From JAKFWF01 sp031374115 (lineage in GTDB: Bacteria; Pseudomonadota; Alphaproteobacteria; Rhizobiales; Hyphomicrobiaceae), in assembly GCA_031374115.1 (NCBI GenBank), contig JANMNO010000005.1, positions 62,001-126,000 on the forward strand: a stretch of DNA of 64,000 bases, read 5' to 3'. The notes beneath the pieces are model-generated. The model made no database searches, had not been told where the DNA came from, and saw nothing but the letters and a program-made list of their open reading frames with translations. The first letter of the stretch is position 1; every line of letters begins with the position of its first letter. Positions 23,552 to 33,128 of this stretch are shown here, in pieces. The position numbers and the translations under genes were made by a program.

Positions 23552-26407
23552 ATGCTGCTTTCTTCGCTCGCAGACCAGGCCGCTACCGTCCCATCCGAGA
23601 CGGCGGCGATCGAGATCAGGGGCATTACCGCCGACAGTCGCGCGGTTCAGCCTGGTTTTCTCTTTGCAGCTTTACCGGGCACGAAGGTTGACGGTGCTCA
23701 GTACGTCGCTCAGGCGATCGCCAAGGGTGCCGTCGCGATTATGGCTGGTAATGATGCTGCGTTGCCGCCGCTAAGCATTCCGATTTTGCGGGCTGACGAT
23801 CCACGTCGCGCACTCGCGCTGATGGCGGCCCGATTCTACCACTTGCAGCCGCCGGTCGCGGTGGCAGTCACCGGCACCAATGGCAAGACGTCGGTCGCTG
23901 AATTCACGCGGCAGATCTTCGCGCAGCTTGGCCGGCAGGCTGCGTCGCTCGGTACCATCGGCGTCGTCAAACCAGATGGCAGCGTCTATGGCTCACTCAC
24001 GACGCCCGATCCAGTGACCCTCCATCGCACGTTGGCCGACCTTGCGACTGAGGGCGTGACGCATGTCGCGTTGGAGGCTTCCTCGCACGGGCTCGATCAG
24101 CGGCGGCTCGACGGGGTGCGGTTGAAGGCTGGTGCGTTCACTAACCTTGGGCGCGACCATCTCGATTATCATCCAACGGTCGACGACTACTTCGAGGCTA
24201 AGCTGCGTCTGTTCGGCACGCTGTTGCCCGCCGATGGGATCGCGATCGTGCACGCGGATGACGAGCGCTCCGCCGAGGTTTGCCGTGTCGCCGCAGGGCG
24301 CGGCATCCGCATCTTCACGACCGGGCGTGCCGGCCGGGACCTTAAACTGATCAGCGTTACGCCCGATGGATTCGCCCAGCGCCTCTCCATTGAACATGGC
24401 GGCCGGCTTTATGACGTGCGGCTGAAACTGATCGGCGATTATCAAGCAACCAACGCGCTTCTGGCGGCCGGCCTCGCTATTGCATCGGGTGAGGATGCTG
24501 AAAGCGCGATTGCAGCCATCGCAAGCCTGCATGGCGTCAATGGCCGATTGGACATCGTCGGCGAACACAATGGCGGCCTCGCCGTCGTTGACTACGCACA
24601 CAAGCCCGAAGCGCTGGAGGCAGCACTCGCAGCGGTGAGGCCATTTGCAACCGGCAAACTCATTTGCGTGTTCGGCTGCGGGGGCGATCGTGACAAAGGC
24701 AAACGCCCGATCATGGGTGCGATCGCGGCGCGCAGCGCCGACGTGGTGATCGTCACCGACGACAATCCTCGCACGGAGGCGCCCGAAGTCATTCGTCGCC
24801 AAATACTGGTGACGGCGCCAGGCGCGCGCGAGATCGGCGACCGGGCCGAGGCCATCGCAACCGCGGTGCAATCGATGCAACGAGGTGACGTTTTGCTGGT
24901 TGCCGGCAAAGGCCACGAGACCGGTCAGATCGTTGGCGGTACGACGCTTCCTTTTTCTGATCATGAAGTCTTGCGCGCAGCAATGGCGACCCCTCTTTGG
25001 ACAGCGAATGCGCTTCTGGTTGCATCGAACGGCGCCCTCGACGGCACTATCACTCAAGTCATCAATGGCTTCTCGATCGATACGCGATCGCTGGAGAGGG
25101 GTGACGTTTTTGTCGCCCTGAAAGATGTTCGCGATGGGCACGAGTTCGTCACCGAGGCATTCCACGCTGGTGCCGCCGCGGCCCTTGTCGCTGCCTCCTA
25201 CACGCGGCAGGAGGGCGATGGCGCATTGATCCGCGTGGACGATCCCTTACGCGCGCTGGAACGTATTGGCATCGCCGCCCGCGCCCGGCTCGCTCCATCA
25301 GCGTATGTTATCGCTGTAACCGGCAGCGTTGGCAAAACCGGCACCAAAGAGATGTTGCGCCAATGCTTCGAGCGTGTTGGCAAAACGCATGCTGCGGTCA
25401 AGTCCTTCAACAATCACTGGGGCGTGCCATTGACCCTTGCCCGCACGCCAGCCGGCACCCAGTTCGCGGTCTATGAAATTGGCATGAGCAATCCGGGCGA
25501 AATCGAGCCGCTGGTCGCCTTCGTCAAACCGCACATCGCCATCGTAACTGCGGTCGAGCCGGTGCACCTGGCGAACTTCGATTCGGTCGAGAGCATCGCG
25601 GACGCCAAAGCCGAGATTTTCAGCGGCCTGGTTCCCGGCGGCACGGCGATAATCAATCGAGACAATCCGCATTATTCGAGACTTCGCACAGCCGCGGAAC
25701 GCGCCGGTGCACGCATCACATCATTCGGTCGTCAGCCATCCGCCGATCCCTGGATTGAAACTGCCGACCTTGGCGATGACGGCAGCACGATAACTATTCG
25801 ATTGGCCGATGGACCGGTTACCTATCGCCTGGGTGCGCCCGGCGCGCATCTCGCGCAGAACTCGGCGGCCGTTGTTGCATTGCTCGCCGAAGTGCTCGGC
25901 GCCAAATCGACCGGCTTCCACGAAGCGCTTCTAGCCCTGCGTCACGCTGGGGCGCCTGAGGGGCGGGGGGCGCGGACAATACTACAATGCAATGGCGAAA
26001 GTATCCTTCTGATCGACGAGAGCTACAACGCCAATCCCGCCTCCATGCGGGCGGCGATCGCTGCCCTGGCAGCAGTACCGAGCAACAAATATCGTCGCCG
26101 CATCGCAGTTTTGGGCGACATGCTGGAGCTGGGTACGGCGGGCGCTCAACTGCATCGCGAGTTGCACGCTGCGATCGAGAATGGAGAAATAAATCTCGTG
26201 TTTGCATGTGGACCGCTTATGCGGCATCTGTTCGACGCGCTCGAGCCGCGCCAAAAAGGCAACTGGGCTGCGACCGCAACGGCGCTCGCCGCAGACCTCT
26301 TACAAGCGCTGCAACCTGGGGACGCGGTGATGATCAAGGGGTCCCTTGGCTCACGCATGGCGCCACTCGTAAAATCTGTTAAACAGCGGTTCGCCGGGGA
26401 AGCGTAG
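23552..26407 (+). CDS. murE/murF: MurE-MurF fusion: two Mur ligases in one chain
   Basis: A single frame of about 951 residues encodes both ligases. The N-terminal half (to about residue 470) is MurE, adding meso-diaminopimelate: GTNGKTSVAEFTRQIF, SLTTPDPVTLHRTLA, ALEASSHGLDQRRLDG and the DAP-selecting DDNPRTEAPEVI. The C-terminal half (from about 490) is MurF, adding D-Ala-D-Ala: SIDTRSLERGDVFVAL, TGSVGKTGTKEMLRQ, FNNHWGVPLTLA and LLIDESYNANPASMRAA. There is no stop or start cluster between them. ATG 23552 is preferred because it opens MLLSSLADQA near the MurE domain. Separate genes are the rule; fused MurE-MurF is described for Bordetella and annotated in a few other lineages. A sequencing deletion of a stop codon is the alternative. 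Confidence 0.93.
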   Translation: MLLSSLADQAATVPSETAAIEIRGITADSRAVQPGFLFAALPGTKVDGAQYVAQAIAKGAVAIMAGNDAALPPLSIPILRADDPRRALALMAARFYHLQPPVAVAVTGTNGKTSVAEFTRQIFAQLGRQAASLGTIGVVKPDGSVYGSLTTPDPVTLHRTLADLATEGVTHVALEASSHGLDQRRLDGVRLKAGAFTNLGRDHLDYHPTVDDYFEAKLRLFGTLLPADGIAIVHADDERSAEVCRVAAGRGIRIFTTGRAGRDLKLISVTPDGFAQRLSIEHGGRLYDVRLKLIGDYQATNALLAAGLAIASGEDAESAIAAIASLHGVNGRLDIVGEHNGGLAVVDYAHKPEALEAALAAVRPFATGKLICVFGCGGDRDKGKRPIMGAIAARSADVVIVTDDNPRTEAPEVIRRQILVTAPGAREIGDRAEAIATAVQSMQRGDVLLVAGKGHETGQIVGGTTLPFSDHEVLRAAMATPLWTANALLVASNGALDGTITQVINGFSIDTRSLERGDVFVALKDVRDGHEFVTEAFHAGAAAALVAASYTRQEGDGALIRVDDPLRALERIGIAARARLAPSAYVIAVTGSVGKTGTKEMLRQCFERVGKTHAAVKSFNNHWGVPLTLARTPAGTQFAVYEIGMSNPGEIEPLVAFVKPHIAIVTAVEPVHLANFDSVESIADAKAEIFSGLVPGGTAIINRDNPHYSRLRTAAERAGARITSFGRQPSADPWIETADLGDDGSTITIRLADGPVTYRLGAPGAHLAQNSAAVVALLAEVLGAKSTGFHEALLALRHAGAPEGRGARTILQCNGESILLIDESYNANPASMRAAIAALAAVPSNKYRRRIAVLGDMLELGTAGAQLHRELHAAIENGEINLVFACGPLMRHLFDALEPRQKGNWAATATALAADLLQALQPGDAVMIKGSLGSRMAPLVKSVKQRFAGEA

Positions 26408-26484
26408 AGGCGCTGTTGTTTATTGCGTCGGGAGGACACCGGTTGGGCTGGCGCGTGCCCTCAACCAGCGGGAAGGGTCATTGA

Positions 26485-27567
26485 ATGCTGTACGAGCTGA
26501 TAAACTTCAGCGATCAAATCAGCGCGCTGAACGTGTTTCGCTACATCACGTTTCGAACCGCGAGCGCGATGATGACAGCGGGACTTTTCGTATTCCTGTT
26601 CGGCCCGGCCATCATCGATCTTTTGCGCGTCCGGCAAGGCAAGGGACAACCGATTCGCGAAGATGGACCAAAATCGCACTTGTCGAAGCGTGGAACACCG
26701 ACGATGGGTGGTCTGATGATTATTGGCGGCGTGACCGTTTCGACGCTATTGTGGGCTAATCTTTCGAATGCCTATGTCTGGGTCGTGCTCGGCGTGACGC
26801 TCGCCTTTGGCGCGATCGGCTTTTACGATGACTATTTGAAGATCACCAAACGCACGACCGACGGTTTCTCCACTAAAATTCGATTGGGGCTGGAGTTGTT
26901 GGTGGCTGCGCTCGCGACATATGCAATCATGAAACTTTCCGTGCCGCAGTTTTCCGGAAAACTGGCGGTGCCGTTTCTCAAGAACACGCTGCTCGATTTC
27001 GGGCCGTTCTTCGTGCTGTTCGGCGTGCTCGTGATCGCCGGCACCGGCAACGCGGTCAACCTCACGGACGGCCTAGATGGGCTCGCGATCGTCCCAGTCA
27101 TGATCGCGGCCGCCACCTTTGGCATCTTCGCCTATGTCGCTGGCCGTTTCGATTGGGCGCGCTACCTGCAACTGCACTACATCGCTGGCACCGGGGAGCT
27201 CGCCATCATCTGCGGCGCGCTGATCGGTGCGGGACTAGGATTTTTGTGGTTCAACGCACCACCTGCGATGATCTTCATGGGCGACACAGGTTCGTTAGCG
27301 CTCGGCGGCGCATTGGGAACGATTGCGGTCGCGACCAAGCATGAGATCGTGCTGGTCGTCGTCGGCGGTCTCTTCGTGCTCGAAGCACTATCGGTGATCA
27401 TCCAGGTCGCATCATTCAAGATGACCGGAAAGCGTGTCTTTCGAATGGCGCCTTTGCATCACCATTTCGAGCAGAAGGGCTGGGCGGAGGCGACCGTCGT
27501 CGTGCGCTTCTGGATCATCTCGGTCTGCTTGGCCTTGATCGGGCTCGCGACACTGAAGCTAAGATAG
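26485..27567 (+). CDS. mraY: Phospho-MurNAc-pentapeptide transferase
   Basis: MraY makes lipid I by moving phospho-MurNAc-pentapeptide onto undecaprenyl phosphate at the inner membrane. The 360-residue protein has about ten helices. Motifs are GPKSHLSKRGTPTMGG, FGAIGFYDDYLKITK with the catalytic Asp pair, GNAVNLTDGLDGLAI, FMGDTGSLALGG and PLHHHFEQKGWAEATVVVRFWI. This is the last dcw gene present here: murD, ftsW, murG and murC do not follow. Confidence 0.96.
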   Translation: MLYELINFSDQISALNVFRYITFRTASAMMTAGLFVFLFGPAIIDLLRVRQGKGQPIREDGPKSHLSKRGTPTMGGLMIIGGVTVSTLLWANLSNAYVWVVLGVTLAFGAIGFYDDYLKITKRTTDGFSTKIRLGLELLVAALATYAIMKLSVPQFSGKLAVPFLKNTLLDFGPFFVLFGVLVIAGTGNAVNLTDGLDGLAIVPVMIAAATFGIFAYVAGRFDWARYLQLHYIAGTGELAIICGALIGAGLGFLWFNAPPAMIFMGDTGSLALGGALGTIAVATKHEIVLVVVGGLFVLEALSVIIQVASFKMTGKRVFRMAPLHHHFEQKGWAEATVVVRFWIISVCLALIGLATLKLR

Positions 27568-27782
27568 AGCGGGACAGACGATCGACCAGCCGACGCCCGC
27601 AGGCCCCTTTGAAGCCATGGTGAAGTTGGCTGGAAATTGCCGTTCGTCCCTGCCGATCCGGCTTGCGGGGAGATGCATTGCTGTTTCTTCCGCGACTAGA
27701 CTATGCTTCGCTCGACGGTGGTTGTGCCATCTTGTTATTGCCACTGGCGTTAGCCTGGCGGCGCGTCATTCTGGAGGACGAC

Positions 27783-29975
27783 ATGACGATGTCAAAAACC
27801 GATAAGAACCAGATATCGCGGCGGGATTTCGTCATTGTGTCGAGTGCTGCCGGAGGGCTCGCTTTGGGCTTCGATTTGCCGGACGCACTCGCTCAAAAAG
27901 CAGCTTCAACTGGTTCCGAAGTCAACGCCTGGGTCGTCATCAAGCCCGACGATACATGCGTTGTCAGGGTGGTGCGTTCCGAGATGGGACAAGGCACCAT
28001 CACCGGGCTCGCCCAACTCGTCGCAGAAGAACTCGAATGCGACTGGAAGAAAGTCCGCTACGAGTACCCCACGCCAGGCGAGAGCCACGCTCGCAAGCGC
28101 GTCTGGGGCGAGATGGGCACCGGTGGCAGCCGCGGTATTCGTACCTCGCAAGACTATGTCCGGCGCGGCGGTGCGGCCGCCCGCATGATGTTGATGGAAG
28201 CTGCCGCCCAACAATGGAAAGTGCCGGTCGCGGAGCTGACCGTATCGGACGGCATCATCACGCACGCAACTTCAAAACGCACGGTTTCATATGGCAAGGT
28301 TGCCGCAGCCGCAGCTAAACTGACGCCGCCCGATCAAAAGTCCATCACGCTCAAAGACCCTAAGAATTGGAAGATTGCCGGCAAGTCGATGAAGCGGCTT
28401 GACTCGCGTGACAAGCTCGATGGCACCAAGAAATACGCAAGCGATGTAAAGTTGCCTGGCATGCTGAACGCCGCGATCAAGGCCGCTCCAGTGCACGGCA
28501 CCAACATTAAGAGTTACGACGAAACCAAAATCGCAGGCATGCCTGGGGTGCGCAAGGTCGTTAAGGTCGACGCCGTCACAATCGCTGTTGTCGCCGACAC
28601 TTGGTGGCATGCAAAGAAGGCCCTAGACGCGCTGCCGATCGTCTACGAGGACACACCAAACTCGAAAGTTTCCAGTGCCACCATCGCCGAGCACCTGAAG
28701 GAAGGTTTGGCGCCCGGCGCCGCCAACGTTCACGCCGGCGTAAAAGTAGGCGACGTGGCCAAAGCCTTCGAAGGCGCGGCGCAGAGAGTAGAGGCCGTCT
28801 ACAGCACGCCGTTCCTCGCTCACGCCACCATGGAGCCGATGAACTGCACAGCGCGCTACACGGCCGAACGTGCTGAAATCTGGGTGCCCACCCAGAACGG
28901 CGAAGCCTCGCATGCAGCCCTTTCCGAAGCGTCCGGCCTACCGCTCGACAAATGCGAAGTCTACAAAATGGACCTGGGCGGCGGCTTTGGCCGGCGCGGG
29001 GGCGCGCAGGATTATGTGCGCCAGGCGACCGCAATCGCCAAAGAGATGCCCGGCACGCCGGTCAAGCTGATTTGGTCGCGCGAAGAAGACATGATGCACG
29101 ACTTCTATCGCCCGATCTCGCAGTGCCGGATGGAAGCTGGACTCGATACGGCCGGCAACCTCATCGCGCTGCATCTGCGCGTATCGGGACAATCGATCAA
29201 CGCATGGTCGAACCCATCTGCAATCAAGGATGGCAAGGACGATCGCCAGCTCCAGGGCATGCTGTACACGACGCCGGACAGCCTGCTCGGCTATACGCTG
29301 CCGAACCTGCTGATCGAATACGCGATGCGCAACACGCATGTGCCCGTCGGACCCTGGCGCGGCGTCAACACCAACCAGAACGCAGTCTATCTCGAGTGCT
29401 TCATGGATGAGGTGGCGAAGGCCGCCGGTAAGGATCCACTCGAGTTCCGCCGGGCGCTGATGGCGCCGCACCCGAAGCATTTGGCAGTGTTGAATGCGGC
29501 CGCCGACAAAGCCGGCTGGGGCAAGCCACTGCCGCCTGGCGTGCATCGCGGCATTGCGCAGTTCATGGGATACGGCAGCTATTCTGCCGCCGTCGCCGAA
29601 GTCTCGGTGTCGGACAAGGGCAAGCTCAAGGTCCATCGCTTGGTGCTGGCAACCGACAGTGGCCACGTTGTCAATCCCGACCAAGTCGCCGCCCAAATCG
29701 AGGGCGGCGTTGCCTATGGCTTGGCTGCGACGATGTACGGCGAGGTCACGGTCAAGGATGGCGCGATGGTCGAGCGGAACTTCGACACCTACGAGATCCT
29801 GCGGTTGGCGGAATTCCCCAAAGTGGAGACGGTGCTGGTGCCATCAGGCGGTTTCTGGGGCGGCGTCGGCGAACCCACGATCTGCGTTGTGGCGCCGAGC
29901 GTGCTCAACGCGATCGCAGCTGCCACCGGCAAGCCCGCACGCAGTCTGCCGCTGAAGAATGTGAAGCTGGTTTAG
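27783..29975 (+). CDS. Tat-exported molybdopterin hydroxylase subunit, IorB-like
   Basis: The product (730 residues) resembles the large beta subunit of isoquinoline 1-oxidoreductase and related exported molybdenum hydroxylases. It starts with a twin-arginine signal (ISRRDFVIVSSAAGGLALGF). Cofactor-binding motifs include GGGFGRRGGAQDYVRQ, PVGPWRGVNTNQN and the catalytic-Glu region GGVGEPTICVVAPSVLNAI. ATG 27783 has GGAGG eight bases ahead. These enzymes need a small [2Fe-2S] partner (IorA); none is adjacent, and the nearest [2Fe-2S] protein belongs to the cox-type cluster about 8 kb away. Substrate unknown, probably an aldehyde or N-heterocycle. Confidence 0.88.
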   Translation: MTMSKTDKNQISRRDFVIVSSAAGGLALGFDLPDALAQKAASTGSEVNAWVVIKPDDTCVVRVVRSEMGQGTITGLAQLVAEELECDWKKVRYEYPTPGESHARKRVWGEMGTGGSRGIRTSQDYVRRGGAAARMMLMEAAAQQWKVPVAELTVSDGIITHATSKRTVSYGKVAAAAAKLTPPDQKSITLKDPKNWKIAGKSMKRLDSRDKLDGTKKYASDVKLPGMLNAAIKAAPVHGTNIKSYDETKIAGMPGVRKVVKVDAVTIAVVADTWWHAKKALDALPIVYEDTPNSKVSSATIAEHLKEGLAPGAANVHAGVKVGDVAKAFEGAAQRVEAVYSTPFLAHATMEPMNCTARYTAERAEIWVPTQNGEASHAALSEASGLPLDKCEVYKMDLGGGFGRRGGAQDYVRQATAIAKEMPGTPVKLIWSREEDMMHDFYRPISQCRMEAGLDTAGNLIALHLRVSGQSINAWSNPSAIKDGKDDRQLQGMLYTTPDSLLGYTLPNLLIEYAMRNTHVPVGPWRGVNTNQNAVYLECFMDEVAKAAGKDPLEFRRALMAPHPKHLAVLNAAADKAGWGKPLPPGVHRGIAQFMGYGSYSAAVAEVSVSDKGKLKVHRLVLATDSGHVVNPDQVAAQIEGGVAYGLAATMYGEVTVKDGAMVERNFDTYEILRLAEFPKVETVLVPSGGFWGGVGEPTICVVAPSVLNAIAAATGKPARSLPLKNVKLV

Positions 29976-29994
29976 ACCTGCGTCGCGGCAAGAT

Positions 29995-30022
29995 GGGTCC
30001 CGGCAATGAACGCCGGGAACCC
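29995..30022. terminator. Hairpin between convergent genes
   Basis: GGGTCCCGGC and GCCGGGAACCC form a 10-bp stem with one bulged base around an AATGAAC loop. It sits between the convergent IorB-like gene and the SDR gene. There is no U tract, so termination is plausible but not certain. Confidence 0.4.
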
Positions 30023-30026
30023 AACC

Positions 30027-30818
30027 TCACTCTTTCCACGGCACGCCGCCGGCGTAACTGCGGTAGCTGACCGCCGACAACCAACCGGAGTCCACCGGCA
30101 ACAAAATTCCAGTGATGCAGCGCGCTTGCTCGGAGCACAGGAACGCGATCGCGTTGGCAATGTCGGATGGTTCAGGCAACGACAACAGCGCGTGCACGCC
30201 CATGATCTTGTTCATGTCGCGCTCACCCGCCGCGACCTTGGCCTTGAGCGGCGGCGTCATCACATAGGTAGGTGCGATACTGTTGACCCGAATGTTGTGA
30301 CGGCCGAGCTCGACGCACAACAATTGCGTCAAGCGTTCGACAGCGGCCTTACCTGGATTGTACGCTGGCAGCGGCAATGGCAGCACGCTGTTGATCGAGC
30401 CGATGGTGACGATCGAGCCGCGTTTCAGCGGGATCATTTGCCGGCCGAACGAGCGGCACGCATGCACAGTACCGTGATAATTCACCTGCCACATCCGGTC
30501 GTGTGCCGCCATATCCATGTCCATCACCGACTCGGTATTTGGAATCAGGCCAGCGCAGGTAACCAGTATCTCCGGTGCTCCCATTGCCGACTCGACTTCG
30601 GCCGCCACCGCGTCGACCGTGCCCTGGGCGGCGACATCGCAACGAAAAAACCGCGCCGTCTTTCCGTCCGACGACAAACTAGCCGCTAACGCTTCGCCCT
30701 GTTTGGCGTTCACATCGAGCAATGCGATATCGTAGCCGTCGGCCAACAATCGCCGCGCCGTTGCCGCGCCGAGACCACTTGAGCCGCCAGTCACCACTGC
30801 CAATTTTTTGTCAGCCAT
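30027..30818 (-). CDS. Short-chain dehydrogenase/reductase
   Basis: This 263-residue NAD(P)-dependent SDR has the Rossmann motif VTGGSSGLGAATARRL, an Asp after strand 2 (IALLDVNAKQ) that usually favours NAD(H), a catalytic Ser in TIGSINSVLPL and Tyr/Lys in AYNPGKAAVERLTQ. The C-terminal CITGILLPVDSGWLSA is classical. It is the last gene of the minus-strand cox-type cluster, 35 bases after the molybdopterin-binding gene, so it may act on the same pathway. Substrate not predictable. Confidence 0.9.
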   Translation of the reverse strand: MADKKLAVVTGGSSGLGAATARRLLADGYDIALLDVNAKQGEALAASLSSDGKTARFFRCDVAAQGTVDAVAAEVESAMGAPEILVTCAGLIPNTESVMDMDMAAHDRMWQVNYHGTVHACRSFGRQMIPLKRGSIVTIGSINSVLPLPLPAYNPGKAAVERLTQLLCVELGRHNIRVNSIAPTYVMTPPLKAKVAAGERDMNKIMGVHALLSLPEPSDIANAIAFLCSEQARCITGILLPVDSGWLSAVSYRSYAGGVPWKE

Positions 30819-30852
30819 TTTCTTGGGTCCCTTTTTGAAACGTTGATCTTGC

Positions 30853-31857
30853 CTACCCGCCGCGAGGTTGCGGCCGCGTTGGAATTTCCATCAGCAGGCC
30901 CCCGGGTGCCATCGCCACGATCTCGGCTCGGCCAACCGGCAACCCGGCCAGACGGCGTGCGAGCACCCAATCGAAGCCGTTGAGTTTAGGTGATGACGCG
31001 CAGCTCGGCACGCCGATCACATCGGCATCACCTAGCCTTGCGACGAGCAGAAGATTGCCCGGATCGACCGGCATACCAAGGTGGACGACTTCGCCACCGG
31101 CATTGATGACGGCCTGCGGAACCACGTCGCCACGATCGACGATGGCTGAAGCACCAAAAACCAGGATCGGATCGTGGCCGGCCGCGGCATGACGTTTCAT
31201 CGCCTCGCACACCTCTGAGGTTTCGTGGGTCACCACTTCGTGCAGGCCGAGATTGCTCCCCATGCCCTCCAAGCGTTCACGGATGACCTTCGCGCGCTTC
31301 GCGAGCAAGCTCTCCTTCATGCCAGGTACGCGGGTGATAATGAGGCCGGCCGTCCGCGCGGCGAAAGGTGCAACCGATACGAGTCGCGAGGACTTCCGCA
31401 ACAAGTCTTCAGCGGTCTGGACCACGGAGCGGCTCAGTGCGAACGGAATGATCTTGACGGTGGCGACAAGCTGGCCAGCGCGCACCGTTTGGAACGGCGG
31501 AACGGTTGCAACCGTCAACCCCTCGTCGAGACTATTGAGTTCGATCAACCGTTCGCGATCGATCACAGCCACACCCGCCGGCACTGCCTGAAGGTTCGCC
31601 CGGCCGGTGAACGGCTTCGTCGAGGCTACATTTGCACCGCAAATCGCATCGGCGATAATTCGCGCCGCCTCATCCTCGGACACATCCTCAGGTCCGAGGC
31701 GCGCCGCCATGACGGCAGTGATCCCATCGTCGGTAAGTGCCACGACGTCCGCATCTGTCAGCACGCGGCCTTTTTTCAGCACCCCGGACGATAAATGCAC
31801 CGTGTGCGCCAGCACGGCGCCTTCGGCTTCGCTCGATCTAAAGGTTGCGAACTTCAC
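30853..31857 (-). CDS. Molybdopterin-binding protein (MoaB/MoeA-like domain), cox-cluster type
   Basis: The 334-residue protein combines an N-terminal MoeA-like segment (FRSSEAEGAVLAHTVHL) with a C-terminal molybdopterin-binding fold (ILVFGASAIVDRGDVVPQAVINAGGEVVHLGMPVDPGNLLL). Proteins of this type accompany xanthine-dehydrogenase and CODH-like gene clusters and are thought to help insert or modify the Mo cofactor. It starts at GTG and overlaps the stop of the VWA gene by GTGA, so these genes are translated together. The exact step is unknown. Confidence 0.8.
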   Translation of the reverse strand: MKFATFRSSEAEGAVLAHTVHLSSGVLKKGRVLTDADVVALTDDGITAVMAARLGPEDVSEDEAARIIADAICGANVASTKPFTGRANLQAVPAGVAVIDRERLIELNSLDEGLTVATVPPFQTVRAGQLVATVKIIPFALSRSVVQTAEDLLRKSSRLVSVAPFAARTAGLIITRVPGMKESLLAKRAKVIRERLEGMGSNLGLHEVVTHETSEVCEAMKRHAAAGHDPILVFGASAIVDRGDVVPQAVINAGGEVVHLGMPVDPGNLLLVARLGDADVIGVPSCASSPKLNGFDWVLARRLAGLPVGRAEIVAMAPGGLLMEIPTRPQPRGG

Positions 31858-33128
31858 GCGCGACGTCCCACGATCTCCATCGGAGGACCGCGCAATGCCG
31901 CAGCCAAATCCTCCAGGCTCTTCAGATTATGGCAGGATCGCATTTCCGTCACGTGCTGGCTCAATGCCTTGGCCCCCGCTGCAAGCGGCTGATAGCGATC
32001 ATAACGCATTAGCGGGTTGAGCCAAATCAAGCGGCGGCAACTCGCCTTCAGACGGCGCACCGCCAGTTCCAATCCTTGGCCCCCGTCGCGGTCGAGACCG
32101 TCGGTGATCAGCAATACCGTCGCGTTCTGGCCAAGCACACGCCGGGCCCAACGCCGGTTGAACTCCTCGACGCTGGCGCCTATCCGCGTGCCGCCAGACC
32201 AGTCGGTGACATCGCCGCCGACCTTGGCAATCGCAACGTCGGGATCGCGCGACTTCAAGCTGCGCGTCACATGCGTGAGGTGGGTTCCGAACAGGAACGA
32301 AAACACGCGGTCACGATCGTTGGTCAGCGCGTGCAGGAAGTGCAGGAGGATGCGGGCGTAGGCATCCATGCTGCCGGAAATGTCGCACAGCACGACAAGT
32401 GGCGGACGGCGCAGCACGCGCATCTTGTGCTGCAGCTGCAAATAGTCCGCACCTTTCGATGCGCTCGCGCGCAGAATGCGCCGCAGGTCGATGCGCTCCC
32501 CACCGCGGGCGGCCACGAAACGGCGCGTGCGAATTTCCTCGAACGGTAGCGTCATGCGGCGGATGGCGGCACGTGCAAGGAACAACTCCGGCGCGCTCAT
32601 TTGCTCGAAATCCTTGCTCTGCATAAGTTCGCGAGTTGAAAACGTCCCCTCGGCATCGATCTCCAGCTGATCGTCAACTTGCGCGGCGGGCCGATCGGCG
32701 TGCTTGAATAGCGTCTCCGACAATCGCCGTGATAGCGCCTTGTCGTCGGGCGCCTGCTCTGCGCGCAAACCCGGTACCATCAGCGATAGCATTTGGTTGA
32801 TGAAACCCGGGTCGCGCCAGAACATCACGAACGCCTGGTTGAAAATATCGCGCTCCGACCGGCGGTTCACGAACACCGCGTGCAATGTCCAATAGAGCGT
32901 TCGCTGATCGCGAATGCCAGCGGCGATAACAGCCTCGGTGGCAAGCAAAATCTTGTCCGGGCCGACCGCCAAGCCCGACGCACGCAGCAACCTTGCAAAG
33001 AACAGAATGTTCTCGGCGATGCGACCGCCATCTACGTCGGCCGCGATCAAGTTCGGATCAAGCCGAACAGGACGGTTCGCCGGCGGTGGATGATCGTTAT
33101 CGTTGGCGGCTCGATCGATAGCGCTCAC
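31854..33128 (-). CDS. VWA-domain protein, CoxE-like
   Basis: The 424-residue protein resembles CoxE, which works with the AAA+ protein CoxD to assemble the active-site metal cluster of CoxL-type hydroxylases. The C-terminal half is a von Willebrand A domain with the metal-binding D-x-S-x-S in LVVLCDISGSMDAY and a later Thr/Asp site in TVLLITDGLDRDGG. It overlaps both the MoxR gene and the molybdopterin-binding gene by four bases, forming a tightly coupled maturation block. Confidence 0.87.
   Translation of the reverse strand: MSAIDRAANDNDHPPPANRPVRLDPNLIAADVDGGRIAENILFFARLLRASGLAVGPDKILLATEAVIAAGIRDQRTLYWTLHAVFVNRRSERDIFNQAFVMFWRDPGFINQMLSLMVPGLRAEQAPDDKALSRRLSETLFKHADRPAAQVDDQLEIDAEGTFSTRELMQSKDFEQMSAPELFLARAAIRRMTLPFEEIRTRRFVAARGGERIDLRRILRASASKGADYLQLQHKMRVLRRPPLVVLCDISGSMDAYARILLHFLHALTNDRDRVFSFLFGTHLTHVTRSLKSRDPDVAIAKVGGDVTDWSGGTRIGASVEEFNRRWARRVLGQNATVLLITDGLDRDGGQGLELAVRRLKASCRRLIWLNPLMRYDRYQPLAAGAKALSQHVTEMRSCHNLKSLEDLAAALRGPPMEIVGRRA

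Noticed and set aside
23993..25165. 390-residue open frame antisense to murE
   Set aside because: Long antisense frames are common opposite GC-rich genes; no domain, signal or start context supports it.
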